NCBI GenBank assembly: GCA_017557665.1
Contig: JAFYYI010000059.1
Coordinates: 1 to 56,061 of the forward strand
Direction: 5' to 3'
Length of the DNA: 56,061 bases
Origin: Muribaculaceae bacterium
GTDB lineage: Bacteria; Bacteroidota; Bacteroidia; Bacteroidales; Muribaculaceae
Shown here: piece by piece, positions 42,074 through 50,704 of the stretch
Numbering within the stretch: position 1 is the stretch's first letter
Layout of the letters: each line of letters begins with the position of its first letter
The notes under the pieces: model-generated
Databases searched by the model: none
Seen by the model: the letters and a program-made list of their open reading frames with translations, nothing else
What the model was told of the DNA's origin: nothing
Position numbers and translations under genes: made by a program

Positions 42074-43273
42074 ATGAAACGACTGCCCTGCATATTGTTC
42101 TTGCTGGTTGCCTGGACGGCGCTCACGGCGAGGGCGCAGGATGTGCCTGTCGATACGGTGGCGCCGGTGGATACGGTTGTCCACATGAACAAGTTTCAGC
42201 GGTTGAAACACCGGGTTGAGCAGCACATCGAAGATAAGAAGAACGAGCCTTATGACACCATTCGCGATCGTGGCTACTGGTGGCGTGCCCTCAAGCACGG
42301 CAAGATTGACCTCGATGGCGGCACTATTGATTATCCGGCTTTTATCGATTTCTGCTGGAAAGTCTATAAGTGGGGCGACAAGGCTTTCAACAGCTATGAT
42401 ACGGCCTACGTGGTGAGTACGGGCAAGAACTGGAAACTGATGCTCAAGTCGATGAACTGGGCCGATACCTATACGGGTGAGCCGGTTAAGAACATGCACA
42501 TTTTCACACGCAGCAATCTGACGTCCAACATTGGTATCCAGTTGTCGTTCATGGCGGTGAGCGTGGGTTACACGATGGGCGTGTCGGACTGGATTCATGG
42601 CGGCACTCATTCCAAGAAGTTGGACTTCTCTTTCACCTGTGCGAGGTTTGCCGCCGATGCTTACTATATGGAAAACACCGGTAAGACCAAATTTGTGTAC
42701 AGACATACGGGCAATGAGAAATACAAGGGTACCATCAATGACTTCGGTGGCTTGAAGCGCAAGGCCTACGGCATGAGTGCGTACTACTTTCTCAATAACC
42801 GACGTTATGCCCAGGCTGCGGCCTATTGTTTCTCCAAGTACCAGAAACGCAGCGCAGGCTCCTTCATCGTCGGCTTCTGCCTGCAGCACAGCGACATGAG
42901 CTTTGATGCCTCAGAGTTTCCGCAGATAGTGCGCGACAACCTGCCCGAGAATGTCGAGATGCCGCATTTCCTGTATAATGACTATTGCCTGATGTTTGGT
43001 TATGGCCACAACTGGGTGCTGGGCAAGAAATGGCTGCTCAACCTCACGGTGACCCCCTACACGGGCTATCGCCACATGCTGGCCACCCAACATGAGGAAA
43101 AGGCCAGCCGTTGGTCCATCAACCTGCGTGCACGCATGGGCGCGGTCTATAACCTGAACCGCTTCTTCCTGGGAATACAGAGTTACACCGATATCCACCA
43201 CTACACGACCGACAACTTTTACTTCACGGGTTCTCTTCTGGACTTTACCGTTCTGGCAGGTATCCGCTTCTGA
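42074..43273 (+). CDS. DUF4421-like outer-membrane protein
   Basis: 399 residues from ATG 42074 (MKRLPCILFLLVAWTALTARA signal peptide). The body has SNIGIQLSFMAVSVGYTMGV, YYFLNNRRYAQAAAYCFSKYQKRSAGSF and a terminal strand ending LLDFTVLAGIRF with a C-terminal Phe, all pointing to an outer-membrane beta-barrel of the DUF4421 kind known from Bacteroidetes. Function unknown. Monocistronic. Confidence 0.78.
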   Translation: MKRLPCILFLLVAWTALTARAQDVPVDTVAPVDTVVHMNKFQRLKHRVEQHIEDKKNEPYDTIRDRGYWWRALKHGKIDLDGGTIDYPAFIDFCWKVYKWGDKAFNSYDTAYVVSTGKNWKLMLKSMNWADTYTGEPVKNMHIFTRSNLTSNIGIQLSFMAVSVGYTMGVSDWIHGGTHSKKLDFSFTCARFAADAYYMENTGKTKFVYRHTGNEKYKGTINDFGGLKRKAYGMSAYYFLNNRRYAQAAAYCFSKYQKRSAGSFIVGFCLQHSDMSFDASEFPQIVRDNLPENVEMPHFLYNDYCLMFGYGHNWVLGKKWLLNLTVTPYTGYRHMLATQHEEKASRWSINLRARMGAVYNLNRFFLGIQSYTDIHHYTTDNFYFTGSLLDFTVLAGIRF

Positions 43274-43326
43274 AGAATCAGATAAAAATTATCGTAGCGG
43301 GCAGGGCGGAATTGGAGGTTTTTTAT

Positions 43327-43334
43327 TACCTTTG
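43327..43334 (+). promoter_or_regulatory. -7 box TACCTTTG of dnaX
   Basis: 33 bp before ATG 43368. Confidence 0.6.
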
Positions 43335-43367
43335 CAGTTTAGAGAAATAGACCATAATAGTAATCCG

Positions 43368-45152
43368 ATGAGTGAAAAATATATCGTTTCGGCGCGCAAG
43401 TACAGACCCTCGACGTTTCGCAGCGTTGTGGGGCAGCAGTCATTGACCCACACGTTGAAGACGGCGATCGCCAGCGGCAGGTTGGCCCATGCCTACCTCT
43501 TCTGTGGCCCTCGCGGTGTGGGCAAGACGACGTGTGCCCGAATCTTTGCCAAAACCATCAACTGTGAGCACCCGACGGCCGAGGGCGAGGCCTGCAATGA
43601 GTGCCCGTCATGCAAGGCCTTCAATGACCAGCGCTCCTACAACATCAACGAACTGGATGCCGCGTCAAACAACAGCGTGGACAACATCCGCGACTTGACC
43701 GAACAGGTACGCATCCCGCCGCAGACTGGGCGCTACCGCGTTTTTATCATTGATGAGGTCCACATGCTCTCCCAGGCGGCCTTCAACGCCTTCCTCAAGA
43801 CGCTGGAGGAGCCACCCGAATATGCCATCTTCATCCTCGCCACCACCGAGAAGCAGAAGGTCATCCCCACCATCCTGTCGCGCTGCCAGATTTACGACTT
43901 CGCACGCATCACCGTGCCCGACATCGTGCAGCAGTTGCAGTACGTCTGCCAGCAGGAAAGCATCGAGGCCGAGCCCGCTGCGCTCAATGTCATTGCCCAG
44001 AAGGCCGACGGCGCCATGCGCGACGCCCTGTCCATCTTTGACCAGGTGGCGGCTTCTACCGAGGGGCACATTACCTACCAGAGCGCCCTCGACAACCTCA
44101 ATGTGCTTGACTATGACTACTACTTCCGCCTGGTGGAGACCTTCCTCACGGGGGATGTCAACGAGGCCTTGCTCATCTATAAGGAAATCCGCGACAAGGG
44201 ATTTGACTCGCAGTTCTTTATCAATGGCTTGGCCCAGCACATGCGCGACTTGATGGTTGCCAGCACGCCCAAGACGCGTCGACTGCTGGAGATGAACGAC
44301 GAGGTTGCACAGCGGTATGGCGAGCAAAGCGCCAAATTGACTCCGGCGTTTTATTATCGTGCCCTGGACCTGTGCAACACCTGTGACCTGAATTACCGCA
44401 ACGCCAGCAGCAAGCAGTTGCTGGTGGAACTCACATTAATAAAATTGTGCCAACTGGTGAAGGCTCCGCAGCCCCAAGTTGCAGCGCCACAACCCTTGCA
44501 GAAGGTGGCGCCTGCATCGGCACCTCAGGCCCCTACGGCTCCGCAACCCCGTCAGGCTGCGCCCCAGGCGCAGGTGGCTCAACAGACACCGCCCCCTCCA
44601 GCTCCTCCCGCGCCTCAGGCTTCTCGTCCTACTCCGGCAGCAGCACCGCAAGGCGCTCCGGCACCTACCGCGCCTGGTCGCCAGATGCCCCGCACCCTGG
44701 GCGGCGCGCCACGCATCATGGTGAATGTCCCGAATCCTGAAACTGCAGCTCCTGCTGCCACTGCACAACCTTCGCAGGTGCGCACCCGTGCGTTTACCAA
44801 TGAGCAGCTGCAGTCGGCTTGGCAAGGCTATATCGAGCAGCACCCGATGGAGCGTGCCCTGGTGACCACGATGGCCTATGCCTTGCCCAAGCAGGGCAAT
44901 AATGCCGAGCATTATGTGATGACCGTCGGCAGTCCTGCCGAGCAAAAGAATGTCGAGGAGTACAAGACTGCAATCTTGAAGTTCTTGTGCAACGCTTTGC
45001 AGAATGACCGCCTTACCTTAGATATTGAGGTGAGCGACGTGCCTATCGACACGCCCAAGATTCTGTCACCGCGAGAGGTGGTTGAACAAATTAAGCAAAA
45101 CAATCCCAAATTCACCCAGTTCCTGAAAGACTTCGACCTGGGTTTGGCATAG
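43368..45152 (+). CDS. dnaX: DNA polymerase III subunit gamma/tau
   Basis: 594 residues from ATG 43368 (MSEKYIVSARKYRPSTFRSV). Walker A GPRGVGKTT, zinc module with four Cys (CEHPTAEGEACNECPSCKAF), DEVHMLSQAAFNAFLKTLEE and sensor region ATTEKQKVIPTILSRCQIYDF. A Pro/Ala/Gln-rich linker (about 365-445) leads to a C-terminal domain. It loads the beta clamp in replication. No evident programmed frameshift signal was found for a short gamma product. A strong hairpin follows. Confidence 0.96.
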   Translation: MSEKYIVSARKYRPSTFRSVVGQQSLTHTLKTAIASGRLAHAYLFCGPRGVGKTTCARIFAKTINCEHPTAEGEACNECPSCKAFNDQRSYNINELDAASNNSVDNIRDLTEQVRIPPQTGRYRVFIIDEVHMLSQAAFNAFLKTLEEPPEYAIFILATTEKQKVIPTILSRCQIYDFARITVPDIVQQLQYVCQQESIEAEPAALNVIAQKADGAMRDALSIFDQVAASTEGHITYQSALDNLNVLDYDYYFRLVETFLTGDVNEALLIYKEIRDKGFDSQFFINGLAQHMRDLMVASTPKTRRLLEMNDEVAQRYGEQSAKLTPAFYYRALDLCNTCDLNYRNASSKQLLVELTLIKLCQLVKAPQPQVAAPQPLQKVAPASAPQAPTAPQPRQAAPQAQVAQQTPPPPAPPAPQASRPTPAAAPQGAPAPTAPGRQMPRTLGGAPRIMVNVPNPETAAPAATAQPSQVRTRAFTNEQLQSAWQGYIEQHPMERALVTTMAYALPKQGNNAEHYVMTVGSPAEQKNVEEYKTAILKFLCNALQNDRLTLDIEVSDVPIDTPKILSPREVVEQIKQNNPKFTQFLKDFDLGLA

Positions 45153-45169
45153 GATTGGTCAGATTAGTC

Positions 45170-45212
45170 AAACAGGCCCATTCGGTTGTGATACCAAATG
45201 GGCCTGTTTGTT
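45170..45212. terminator. bidirectional terminator between dnaX and CotH gene
   Basis: AAACAGGCCCATT (45170-45182) pairs with AATGGGCCTGTTT (45197-45209). Confidence 0.85.
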
Positions 45213-47142
45213 ATTGGATGGCATTGATGGCGGCGGCCTTGACGGTGAAGAAGTTGTCGCTGTTGTTCTTCAACAGGTTATATTCACCATGGTTGCCCCA
45301 AGAGGCGGGCTTGTCTTCGATGGTCATGTCCTCGCCCGTGTCATTATTGACATATTGACCGATGCGCGCGTGCCATGCGCGGATGCGCGCTTGTGAAGTC
45401 ACACGGTCCATGTATCCGTTGCCTGGCGTCACGAGTTCCTTGAGGTAGGCGATGTATTTGTTCTTGAAAGTGCTGAATTTGAGCATCCTTGCAATGAGCG
45501 GATTTCTGTCGTTGCCCCACTTGAGGGGATTCTGACGCCCTGCATCATCCTGCACGCCGGTCCTCAGGCATGTTCCCAGCGTGTTGTCGTAGTCATAGGG
45601 GATGATATAGAACTTGTATCCGGTCAATTCCTTGCCGTTGAAATAGAGGTAGTAGTTGTTGGCGTTGTTCCAATAGTCGTCCCACATGCCAAGGGCGACG
45701 TTGACGGCATAGGTCTTGAGCAGCAGATCCACGTTGGTCGACTGCTGGATCCAGCTGTAGAATTCTCCGTCCTCGAGGTAGCAGACCTTGTCCATGAAGT
45801 CCACCAGTTGGGCACGCGCATGGTCAAACTCCTCGGTTTCGGTCTTGAGCGTGTAGGCGTGGCGGTCATCGCTGCCGTCGTCATACCAGATGTCACCGTT
45901 GGGGTTGTTCAGTCCCGCAGCGCCGTTGCGGCATTTCCACAGGTAGCCGCTGCTGGAGCCGAACAGGTCTTTCCTGTCCTTGAGGTAGCGCTTGTCGATG
46001 GGCTCCATCATTTCATACACGCCAAAGTAGGCCTCCTTGCTGTCACCCTCGACATGAATCCACAGACGGCAGTAGATGTCGCGCATAGCGGTCCACACGC
46101 CGGCCCTGCGGAAGAGGTCGTAAGAGAACATCTCGCGGACGTACAACGGGTCGTCCTTGAACCACTTGAGCTGCAGCTTGCGGACGCCCTGGATGGTGTG
46201 GTCGTCATCATCCTCATATTTGCGCAGGTTCAGCCCGAAGTGGACATGGTGCCAGTCGGTGTTGTCGCGCTCGTGCATCTGTCCGTACCATCCCTCGGGG
46301 CGGCGGCGTGAGGTGTTGCCCTTGAGTCGCAGGCCGATGTCGTCGATGACGGTGGTCTCTCCGTCCTTGACAAACGATAGTGAGGCCTTCACATATTGGG
46401 TGGTGAAGGCATTGGCGTCGTACAGGACCAACAACCTGTTCCACTCGTTAAGGCTCACGGTGATATGAATCTCGGGGATGACATCCTCGTCCCACACATA
46501 GTCGTAACCCTGCTTGACGGGCTCTGGCAACTCGCCTCCCAACAGGTGATTGATGAGCACATTGACGTCGGCGATATTGATTTCGCTGTCGTAGTTGACA
46601 TCGGCGCGGTGTCTCGTGTCGGGGTCGGCCGAACCGCCGAGCAGGATGTCGATGAGCGCATTGACATCGGCGATGTTGATTTCCCGGTCGCCGTTCACGT
46701 CACCCACATGCAATGTGATGGGGTCGGGCTCTTGCGGCTCTTCATATTCCTGTATGTGGAATGTGAGGTTGTTGAGGTTGAAGGTGAACGTGTAATCAAG
46801 CCCCTGGCCAGTGAATTTGTAGGAGTGGTTGTTGTTGCTCTTTTGGGTGGTGTAGTCATTGCCCAAAGTCACCTCCTGGCTGCCGTTGCCGTTGGGCCCG
46901 TAGCGGTAGTTGGCGTTAAAGACGTTCCAGTCGCTGTCTTGCCCGTCGGCAAACACGAACCACACCGACCCGTTCACATTGGCCGTGTAGGTATAGGTAC
47001 CGTCACCGTTATCCGTCATTTCAACACCCCTGCCGGGATTCCAGTCACCGAAGGGATTGTTGCCGACCATATAGATGGCAGCCTGTGCTGGCAAGGCGGC
47101 CAGCACAAGCATCATCCATATCGCTTGAAAACACTTCTTCAT
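45211..47142 (-). CDS. CotH-kinase family secreted protein with internal dockerin repeats
   Basis: 643 residues. Signal peptide (1-21), N-terminal module (22-135, IYMVGNNPFGDWNPGRGVEM) shared with 2714-3919, two dockerin loops (GDVNGDREINIADVNALI; ADVNYDSEINIADVNVLI, about 145-200), then a CotH domain (about 215-640): IGLRLKGNTSRRRPEGWYG, REMFSYDLFRRAGV, YFGVYEMMEPIDKRYL, FYIIPYDYDNTLG. CotH proteins are atypical secreted kinases or spore-coat-like proteins; the same fold occurs on cellulosomal proteins with dockerins. Substrate unknown. Confidence 0.85.
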   Translation of the reverse strand: MKKCFQAIWMMLVLAALPAQAAIYMVGNNPFGDWNPGRGVEMTDNGDGTYTYTANVNGSVWFVFADGQDSDWNVFNANYRYGPNGNGSQEVTLGNDYTTQKSNNNHSYKFTGQGLDYTFTFNLNNLTFHIQEYEEPQEPDPITLHVGDVNGDREINIADVNALIDILLGGSADPDTRHRADVNYDSEINIADVNVLINHLLGGELPEPVKQGYDYVWDEDVIPEIHITVSLNEWNRLLVLYDANAFTTQYVKASLSFVKDGETTVIDDIGLRLKGNTSRRRPEGWYGQMHERDNTDWHHVHFGLNLRKYEDDDDHTIQGVRKLQLKWFKDDPLYVREMFSYDLFRRAGVWTAMRDIYCRLWIHVEGDSKEAYFGVYEMMEPIDKRYLKDRKDLFGSSSGYLWKCRNGAAGLNNPNGDIWYDDGSDDRHAYTLKTETEEFDHARAQLVDFMDKVCYLEDGEFYSWIQQSTNVDLLLKTYAVNVALGMWDDYWNNANNYYLYFNGKELTGYKFYIIPYDYDNTLGTCLRTGVQDDAGRQNPLKWGNDRNPLIARMLKFSTFKNKYIAYLKELVTPGNGYMDRVTSQARIRAWHARIGQYVNNDTGEDMTIEDKPASWGNHGEYNLLKNNSDNFFTVKAAAINAIQ

Positions 47143-47159
47143 CCTGAATTCTGGTTATG

Positions 47160-47195
47160 CTATAGACTTTCTAGACATTCTAGATGCTCTAGAAA
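47160..47195. repeat. nonamer array with CTAG core
   Basis: CTAG at 47171, 47180 and 47189 and ATAG at 47162, exact 9-bp lattice, between the carbonic anhydrase stop and the CotH start. Confidence 0.8.
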
Positions 47196-47210
47196 GCCTG
47201 GTTTGTTCGG

Positions 47211-47723
47211 TTACTCGTACCAGGTGGAGTACATCAGGTAGTTCTTGGCGATTTTCACGTTGATTTCGCTGGCCTGCTTGGGGTCAACCATCTTTTTGAA
47301 TTTCGCCGGGGAACCTGCCCACAACTCGTGGGGACCGACCTTGGTGCCGCTCAACACCACGCTGCCTGCAGCGATGATGGCACCCTCACCGATTTCAGCA
47401 TGGTCCAGAATGATGCTTCCCATGCCGATGAGGGCCATGTCACCGATTTTGGCACCGTGCACGACCACGTTGTGCCCAATAGACACGTCATTGCCGATTT
47501 CGGTGACCGATTTCTCGTAGAGCGTGTGAATCACGCTATTGTCCTGGATGTTGACGCGGTTGCCGATGGTGATGGTGTTCACATCGCCACGCAACACGGC
47601 GTTGAACCAGATGCTGCAATCGTCGCCCATGGTCACGTCACCGACGACGACGGCGCTGTCGGCCAAGAAACAATTCTTGCCGATTTTGGGGTCAAAGCCC
47701 CTCACTTTCTTGATGATAGCCAT
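47211..47723 (-). CDS. gamma-class carbonic anhydrase family protein
   Basis: 170 residues, left-handed beta-helix of hexapeptide repeats (VVVGDVTMGDDCSIWFNAVL; IGNRVNIQDNSVIHT; IGHNVVVHGAKIGDMALIGM). His residues in VIHT, IGHN and VVHGA are at the metal-binding positions. The YrdA/PaaY subgroup has variable carbonic anhydrase or thioesterase activity. It follows the aminopeptidase P gene after 29 bp and is probably co-transcribed. Confidence 0.9.
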   Translation of the reverse strand: MAIIKKVRGFDPKIGKNCFLADSAVVVGDVTMGDDCSIWFNAVLRGDVNTITIGNRVNIQDNSVIHTLYEKSVTEIGNDVSIGHNVVVHGAKIGDMALIGMGSIILDHAEIGEGAIIAAGSVVLSGTKVGPHELWAGSPAKFKKMVDPKQASEINVKIAKNYLMYSTWYE

Positions 47724-47730
47724 TATATTA

Positions 47731-47758
47731 GGTTAAAGGTTGATGGTTAAGGTTAGAG
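47731..47758. repeat. short heptamer array GGTTAAA
   Basis: Three units GGTTAAA, GGTTGAT, GGTTAAG and a slipped fourth. The aminopeptidase stop TAA (47755-47753) lies inside it. Confidence 0.65.
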
Positions 47759-49534
47759 TGCTTGGGTCTTTGCGGCGAGCCATGCGGCTTCGTCGGCATT
47801 GAGCAGCGGAGTGATGCGTTCGCGCACCATGCGGTGGTAATCGTTGATTTGGTCAACTTCCTCTTGAGAGAGCATCGTGCGGTCGATGAGCTGCAGGTCA
47901 TAGGGGAAGAGCGTCAGTGGCTCAAAGGTAAGGAAGTTACCGAATTCCTCGGTCTTCTCGGCCTCAACGACAAGCAGCAGGTTCTCGGTGCGGATGCCGT
48001 ATTCGCCGGTCTTGTACAGGCCGGGTTCGTTGCTCATGATCATGCCGGGCATGAGAGGAACGTTGACGAGGTTGGTGCGAATGCTCTGCGGTCCCTCGTG
48101 GCAACCCAGGAAGTGGCCCACGCCGTGGCCTGTGCCGTGACCGTAGGTCATCGCCTCTTGCCACAGCGGCAAGCGGGCGAGCACGTCGAGCTGGCAACCG
48201 GTCGTGCCTGTGGGGAACTTGGCGCGTTGCAGGGCAAGGTGACCCTTAAGCACGAGGGTAAAGTCATGCTTCTCCTGTGCCGTTGGATTACCCAGGGTGA
48301 TGGTGCGTGTGATGTCGGTCGTGCCGTCCAGATACTGGGCGCCGCTGTCAACAAGCAGGATGCCCTCGCCGTGGAGGGTCGAAGCACTCTCGTCGGTCGC
48401 CTCATAGTGGACGATGGCGCCGTGCTCCTTGTAGCCGCAAATCATGGCGAAACTGTCCTCGCGGTAGAGGTCCTGTTGGGCACGGAATTCCATGCCCTTG
48501 TTCCACACGTCCACCTCGTTGATTGTGCCGCTGGGAGCCGTTTCCTCAATCCACTTGAACAGGCGCACCAGGGCAGCACCATCACGCTCCATGGCATGGT
48601 GGAAACCTTCGATCTGCACCTCGTTCTTGATGCACTTGAGGTCGGTGATGGGAGAGCGGAAGTAGACTTTCTGGCAGGGCAGGGCATTGGCCAGGGTGTC
48701 GCTCACGCGGTTGGGATCGATGAGGACCACCTCGCGTTCTTTCACGCGCTCCAGGAAGTGGACAATGTCGTCATAGTTGCGCACCCTGACGTCACATTCC
48801 TTGAGATGCTTGCGCACCTCGTCGCTCACCTTGTTCTCATCAATGAACAGTTCCTTGTTGGTCTGCGAGATGTAGGCAAAGGCGATGGCAACTGGCGTGA
48901 ATGCCACATCATTGCCACGCAGGTTGAGCAACCATGCGATGTCGTCGAGCGCGGTCACCAGCATGGCGGTGGCATCATTGTCCTCAAGCACCTTGAGCAG
49001 GCGGTCGATTTTGGCGCTGGCTTCCTCGCCGGCATACTCCACGTCGTGAATAAAGGCGGGCTCACTGGGGCGTGCGGGACGGTCGGTCCAGATCTTGTCG
49101 GCGGGGTAGAACTCGGTGGCGAGCATGAACCCGTTCTCACCACAGAAGCGTTCCAGCTGGTTGGCATCCTGGGCGCTGTAAAGCCTACCGTCGATGGCGA
49201 TGACCGAGTCTTCATCGAGCACCTCTTTCAGCCACTCGTGGATGGTGGGGTCATTGCCCATGTTCTCTTTCATCATCACGAAGCCGCTGTCCTCTAGCTC
49301 AATACCGGCCTGCAGGAAGTAGCGGGAATCGGTCCACAGGGCGGCCTGGTCAAGGGTTACCACGGCGGTGCCGTTACTGCCCGTGAAACCACTGATCCAG
49401 TCACGGAACTTCCAGTGGTCACAGATGTATTCACTCTGGTGTGGGTCGGTGCCGGGGATAATGACGGCATCGACATTCAGGCGGCGCATCTCGTCGCGCA
49501 ATGCCTCAAGGTGAGGATAAGTCTCTCTACTCAT
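47753..49534 (-). CDS. pepP: Xaa-Pro aminopeptidase (M24B, aminopeptidase P)
   Basis: 593 residues with three domains: two creatinase-like N-terminal domains (YPHLEALRDEMRRLNVDAVI; FIHDVEYAGEEASAKIDRLL) and a catalytic pita-bread domain with metal ligands in LVDSGAQYLDGTTDITRT, GHGTGHGVGHFLG, SNEPGLY and RTENLLLV. The length fits the eukaryote-like long form found in Bacteroidetes. It removes N-terminal residues before proline; cytoplasmic. -7 box TAACTTTG at 49587-49580. Confidence 0.94.
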   Translation of the reverse strand: MSRETYPHLEALRDEMRRLNVDAVIIPGTDPHQSEYICDHWKFRDWISGFTGSNGTAVVTLDQAALWTDSRYFLQAGIELEDSGFVMMKENMGNDPTIHEWLKEVLDEDSVIAIDGRLYSAQDANQLERFCGENGFMLATEFYPADKIWTDRPARPSEPAFIHDVEYAGEEASAKIDRLLKVLEDNDATAMLVTALDDIAWLLNLRGNDVAFTPVAIAFAYISQTNKELFIDENKVSDEVRKHLKECDVRVRNYDDIVHFLERVKEREVVLIDPNRVSDTLANALPCQKVYFRSPITDLKCIKNEVQIEGFHHAMERDGAALVRLFKWIEETAPSGTINEVDVWNKGMEFRAQQDLYREDSFAMICGYKEHGAIVHYEATDESASTLHGEGILLVDSGAQYLDGTTDITRTITLGNPTAQEKHDFTLVLKGHLALQRAKFPTGTTGCQLDVLARLPLWQEAMTYGHGTGHGVGHFLGCHEGPQSIRTNLVNVPLMPGMIMSNEPGLYKTGEYGIRTENLLLVVEAEKTEEFGNFLTFEPLTLFPYDLQLIDRTMLSQEEVDQINDYHRMVRERITPLLNADEAAWLAAKTQAL

Positions 49535-49579
49535 AGTTTTTTTATCTATAGTTTGTTCGTTCTTGAGTTACTGACCTGC

Positions 49580-49587
49580 AAAGTTAC
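49580..49587 (-). promoter_or_regulatory. -7 box TAACTTTG of the aminopeptidase P gene
   Basis: Reverse-strand TAnnTTTG, 45 bp before the ATG. Confidence 0.55.
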
Positions 49588-49681
49588 TATTTTCTCATTA
49601 ATAAATAGACGGCTCCCTCGATTTTTCACAATGCAACATCACCAAATGATAAAATGTGGAAAAATTTTCTACACAAAAAAA

Positions 49682-49712
49682 TTGTGATTCACAAAACCTT
49701 TGTGTATTTTTG
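49682..49712 (+). promoter_or_regulatory. promoter of the candidate ncRNA
   Basis: TTG (49682-49684), 20-nt spacer, TATTTTTG (49705-49712); no protein start follows within 350 bp. Confidence 0.75.
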
Positions 49713-49718
49713 CATTCG

Positions 49719-50018
49719 TGAAAAAGCAACTTGTCTATAAACAGATATTTACTCGTTAATATGAATAGAATGAACGATACATCTTAGCATAACAATCGGT
49801 ATAGCATTGTTTTTTGAGGATTACAAGACTATAGAGAGATAGCTTAGGGAAACTATGCCCTCTTGTGAAATCTACAAAAGGATTGAAACAGAGAAGTGAC
49901 CGAAGCTTTAGCCCTCGAAGCTTAAACGATGTTTTACCGATATACGACTTGTTATATACAAGTAAAGCACTACAAAGCGAGAAGGATCTTTATGGCTTTC
50001 TCGCTTTGTTTTTTTTAG
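49719..50018 (+). ncRNA. candidate structured RNA of about 300 nt
   Basis: The stretch has a near-consensus promoter, no credible reading frame, and a strong terminator at 49974-50018 (CAAAGCGAGAA paired with TTCTCGCTTTG, then eight T). Long-range pairing is visible: ACTTGTCTATA (49729-49739) with TATATACAAGT (49953-49963), one mismatch, and ATCGGTA (49795-49801) with TACCGAT (49935-49941) nested inside. The 3' arm ACAAGT can instead pair locally with ACTTGT (49947-49952). A closing stem around a large open middle suggests a 6S-type RNA (compare the Bacteroidales-1 motif); it could also be a leader of the HTH gene 50 bp downstream. Identity unproven. Confidence 0.55.
49974..50018 (+). terminator. 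terminator of the candidate ncRNA
   Basis: 11-bp stem CAAAGCGAGAA/TTCTCGCTTTG followed by TTTTTTTT. Confidence 0.9.
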
Positions 50019-50067
50019 GTGTGGTCGCAACGGTCTCCGTTGCTAAAGATTAAAATGTATTGAGATT

Positions 50068-50301
50068 ATGATTCATATCGGAAGAGAAATCGAAAATGAG
50101 CTGCGCCGCCAAGGGCGGGGCGTAACGTGGTTTGCGCAGATGCTTCCCTGCGACCACACCAACGTGTATAATATCTTCCGCCGTCAAGGTATTGACACGG
50201 TGTTGCTGCAACGCATCTGAACAGTGTTGAATCGCAACTTCTTCCTGCTCTATTGCCAGGGTGAGGGTGCTGGTGAGGAAAATAATTCAACGGATTCGTA
50301 G
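50068..50301 (+). pseudogene. mini helix-turn-helix gene with in-frame TGA
   Basis: From ATG 50068 it encodes MIHIGREIENELRRQGRG, VTWFAQMLPCDHTNVYNIFR, RQGIDTVLLQRI, then TGA at 50218-50220, then TVLNRNFFLLYCQGEG to a TAG at 50301. It aligns end to end with the intact gene at 50705-50941, which has Ser (AGC) where the TGA stands. Product would be a 50-residue fragment lacking the last helix. Lies about 50 bp behind the ncRNA terminator. Confidence 0.85.
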
Positions 50302-50704
50302 CATTATCTGCTATAGGCAATAATGATACTCTGTTGCAATTAGCAGTAATTTTGCATTGCCAAGTGAGCCGTGCCCATTACGGCCCATTGGCTTAATCTT
50401 CAGATATAATTAATAATCCCTAAAGTAGAAGATAATGAGCAAATTCAATGGGAATAAAACAATGAGGCGATTTGCCCACGAGCCTCCTGTTTTTCTTTTA
50501 CATCGCAGTTAATCAATAATTATTGCTTCTGTTTTTACCCCCTTTAAGAATATAGGGGGGCCGCAGCCTTGGATTGTGAGAATCATCGCAACGGCGCTAC
50601 GGCAAGTGCAAGACGCCCCCTCTTGCCAAATAGTATACAAGAGGGGGCTTTTAATTACAGTAACGAAGAATACCATAATCTGCTTCTATTGAATTTACAG
50701 ACAG
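50302..50704 (+). other. structured intergenic region between the two mini-HTH genes
   Basis: A -7 box TAATTTTG at 50347-50354 is followed by hairpins: GCCAA/TTGGC enclosing GCCGT/ACGGC (50360-50394), GAGGC/GCCTC before a T-rich run (about 50463-50500), CCCCC/GGGGG (50538-50559) and the terminator at 50615-50653. A 25-codon frame at 50434 (MSKFNGNKTMRRF) is of doubtful value. It could be a second RNA or leader of about 290 nt. Confidence 0.45.
50615..50653 (+). terminator. terminator upstream of the intact mini-HTH gene
   Basis: GCCCCCTCTTG (50615-50625) pairs with CAAGAGGGGGC (50638-50648), then TTTT; 52 bp before the ATG. Confidence 0.9.

Noticed and set aside
41897..42889. 330-codon frame antisense to the DUF4421 gene
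   Set aside because: The opposite strand has a signal peptide, promoter box and terminal aromatic residue of an outer-membrane protein; the antisense frame has none.
45170..45212. Programmed frameshift or attenuator at the end of dnaX
   Set aside because: The hairpin lies after the stop and between convergent genes, so a bidirectional terminator suffices.
25187..50220. Stop-codon recoding (TAA in yoeB, TGA in the HTH gene)
   Set aside because: TAA and TGA end other normal genes in this window, so recoding is not general; two independent nonsense mutations are simpler.
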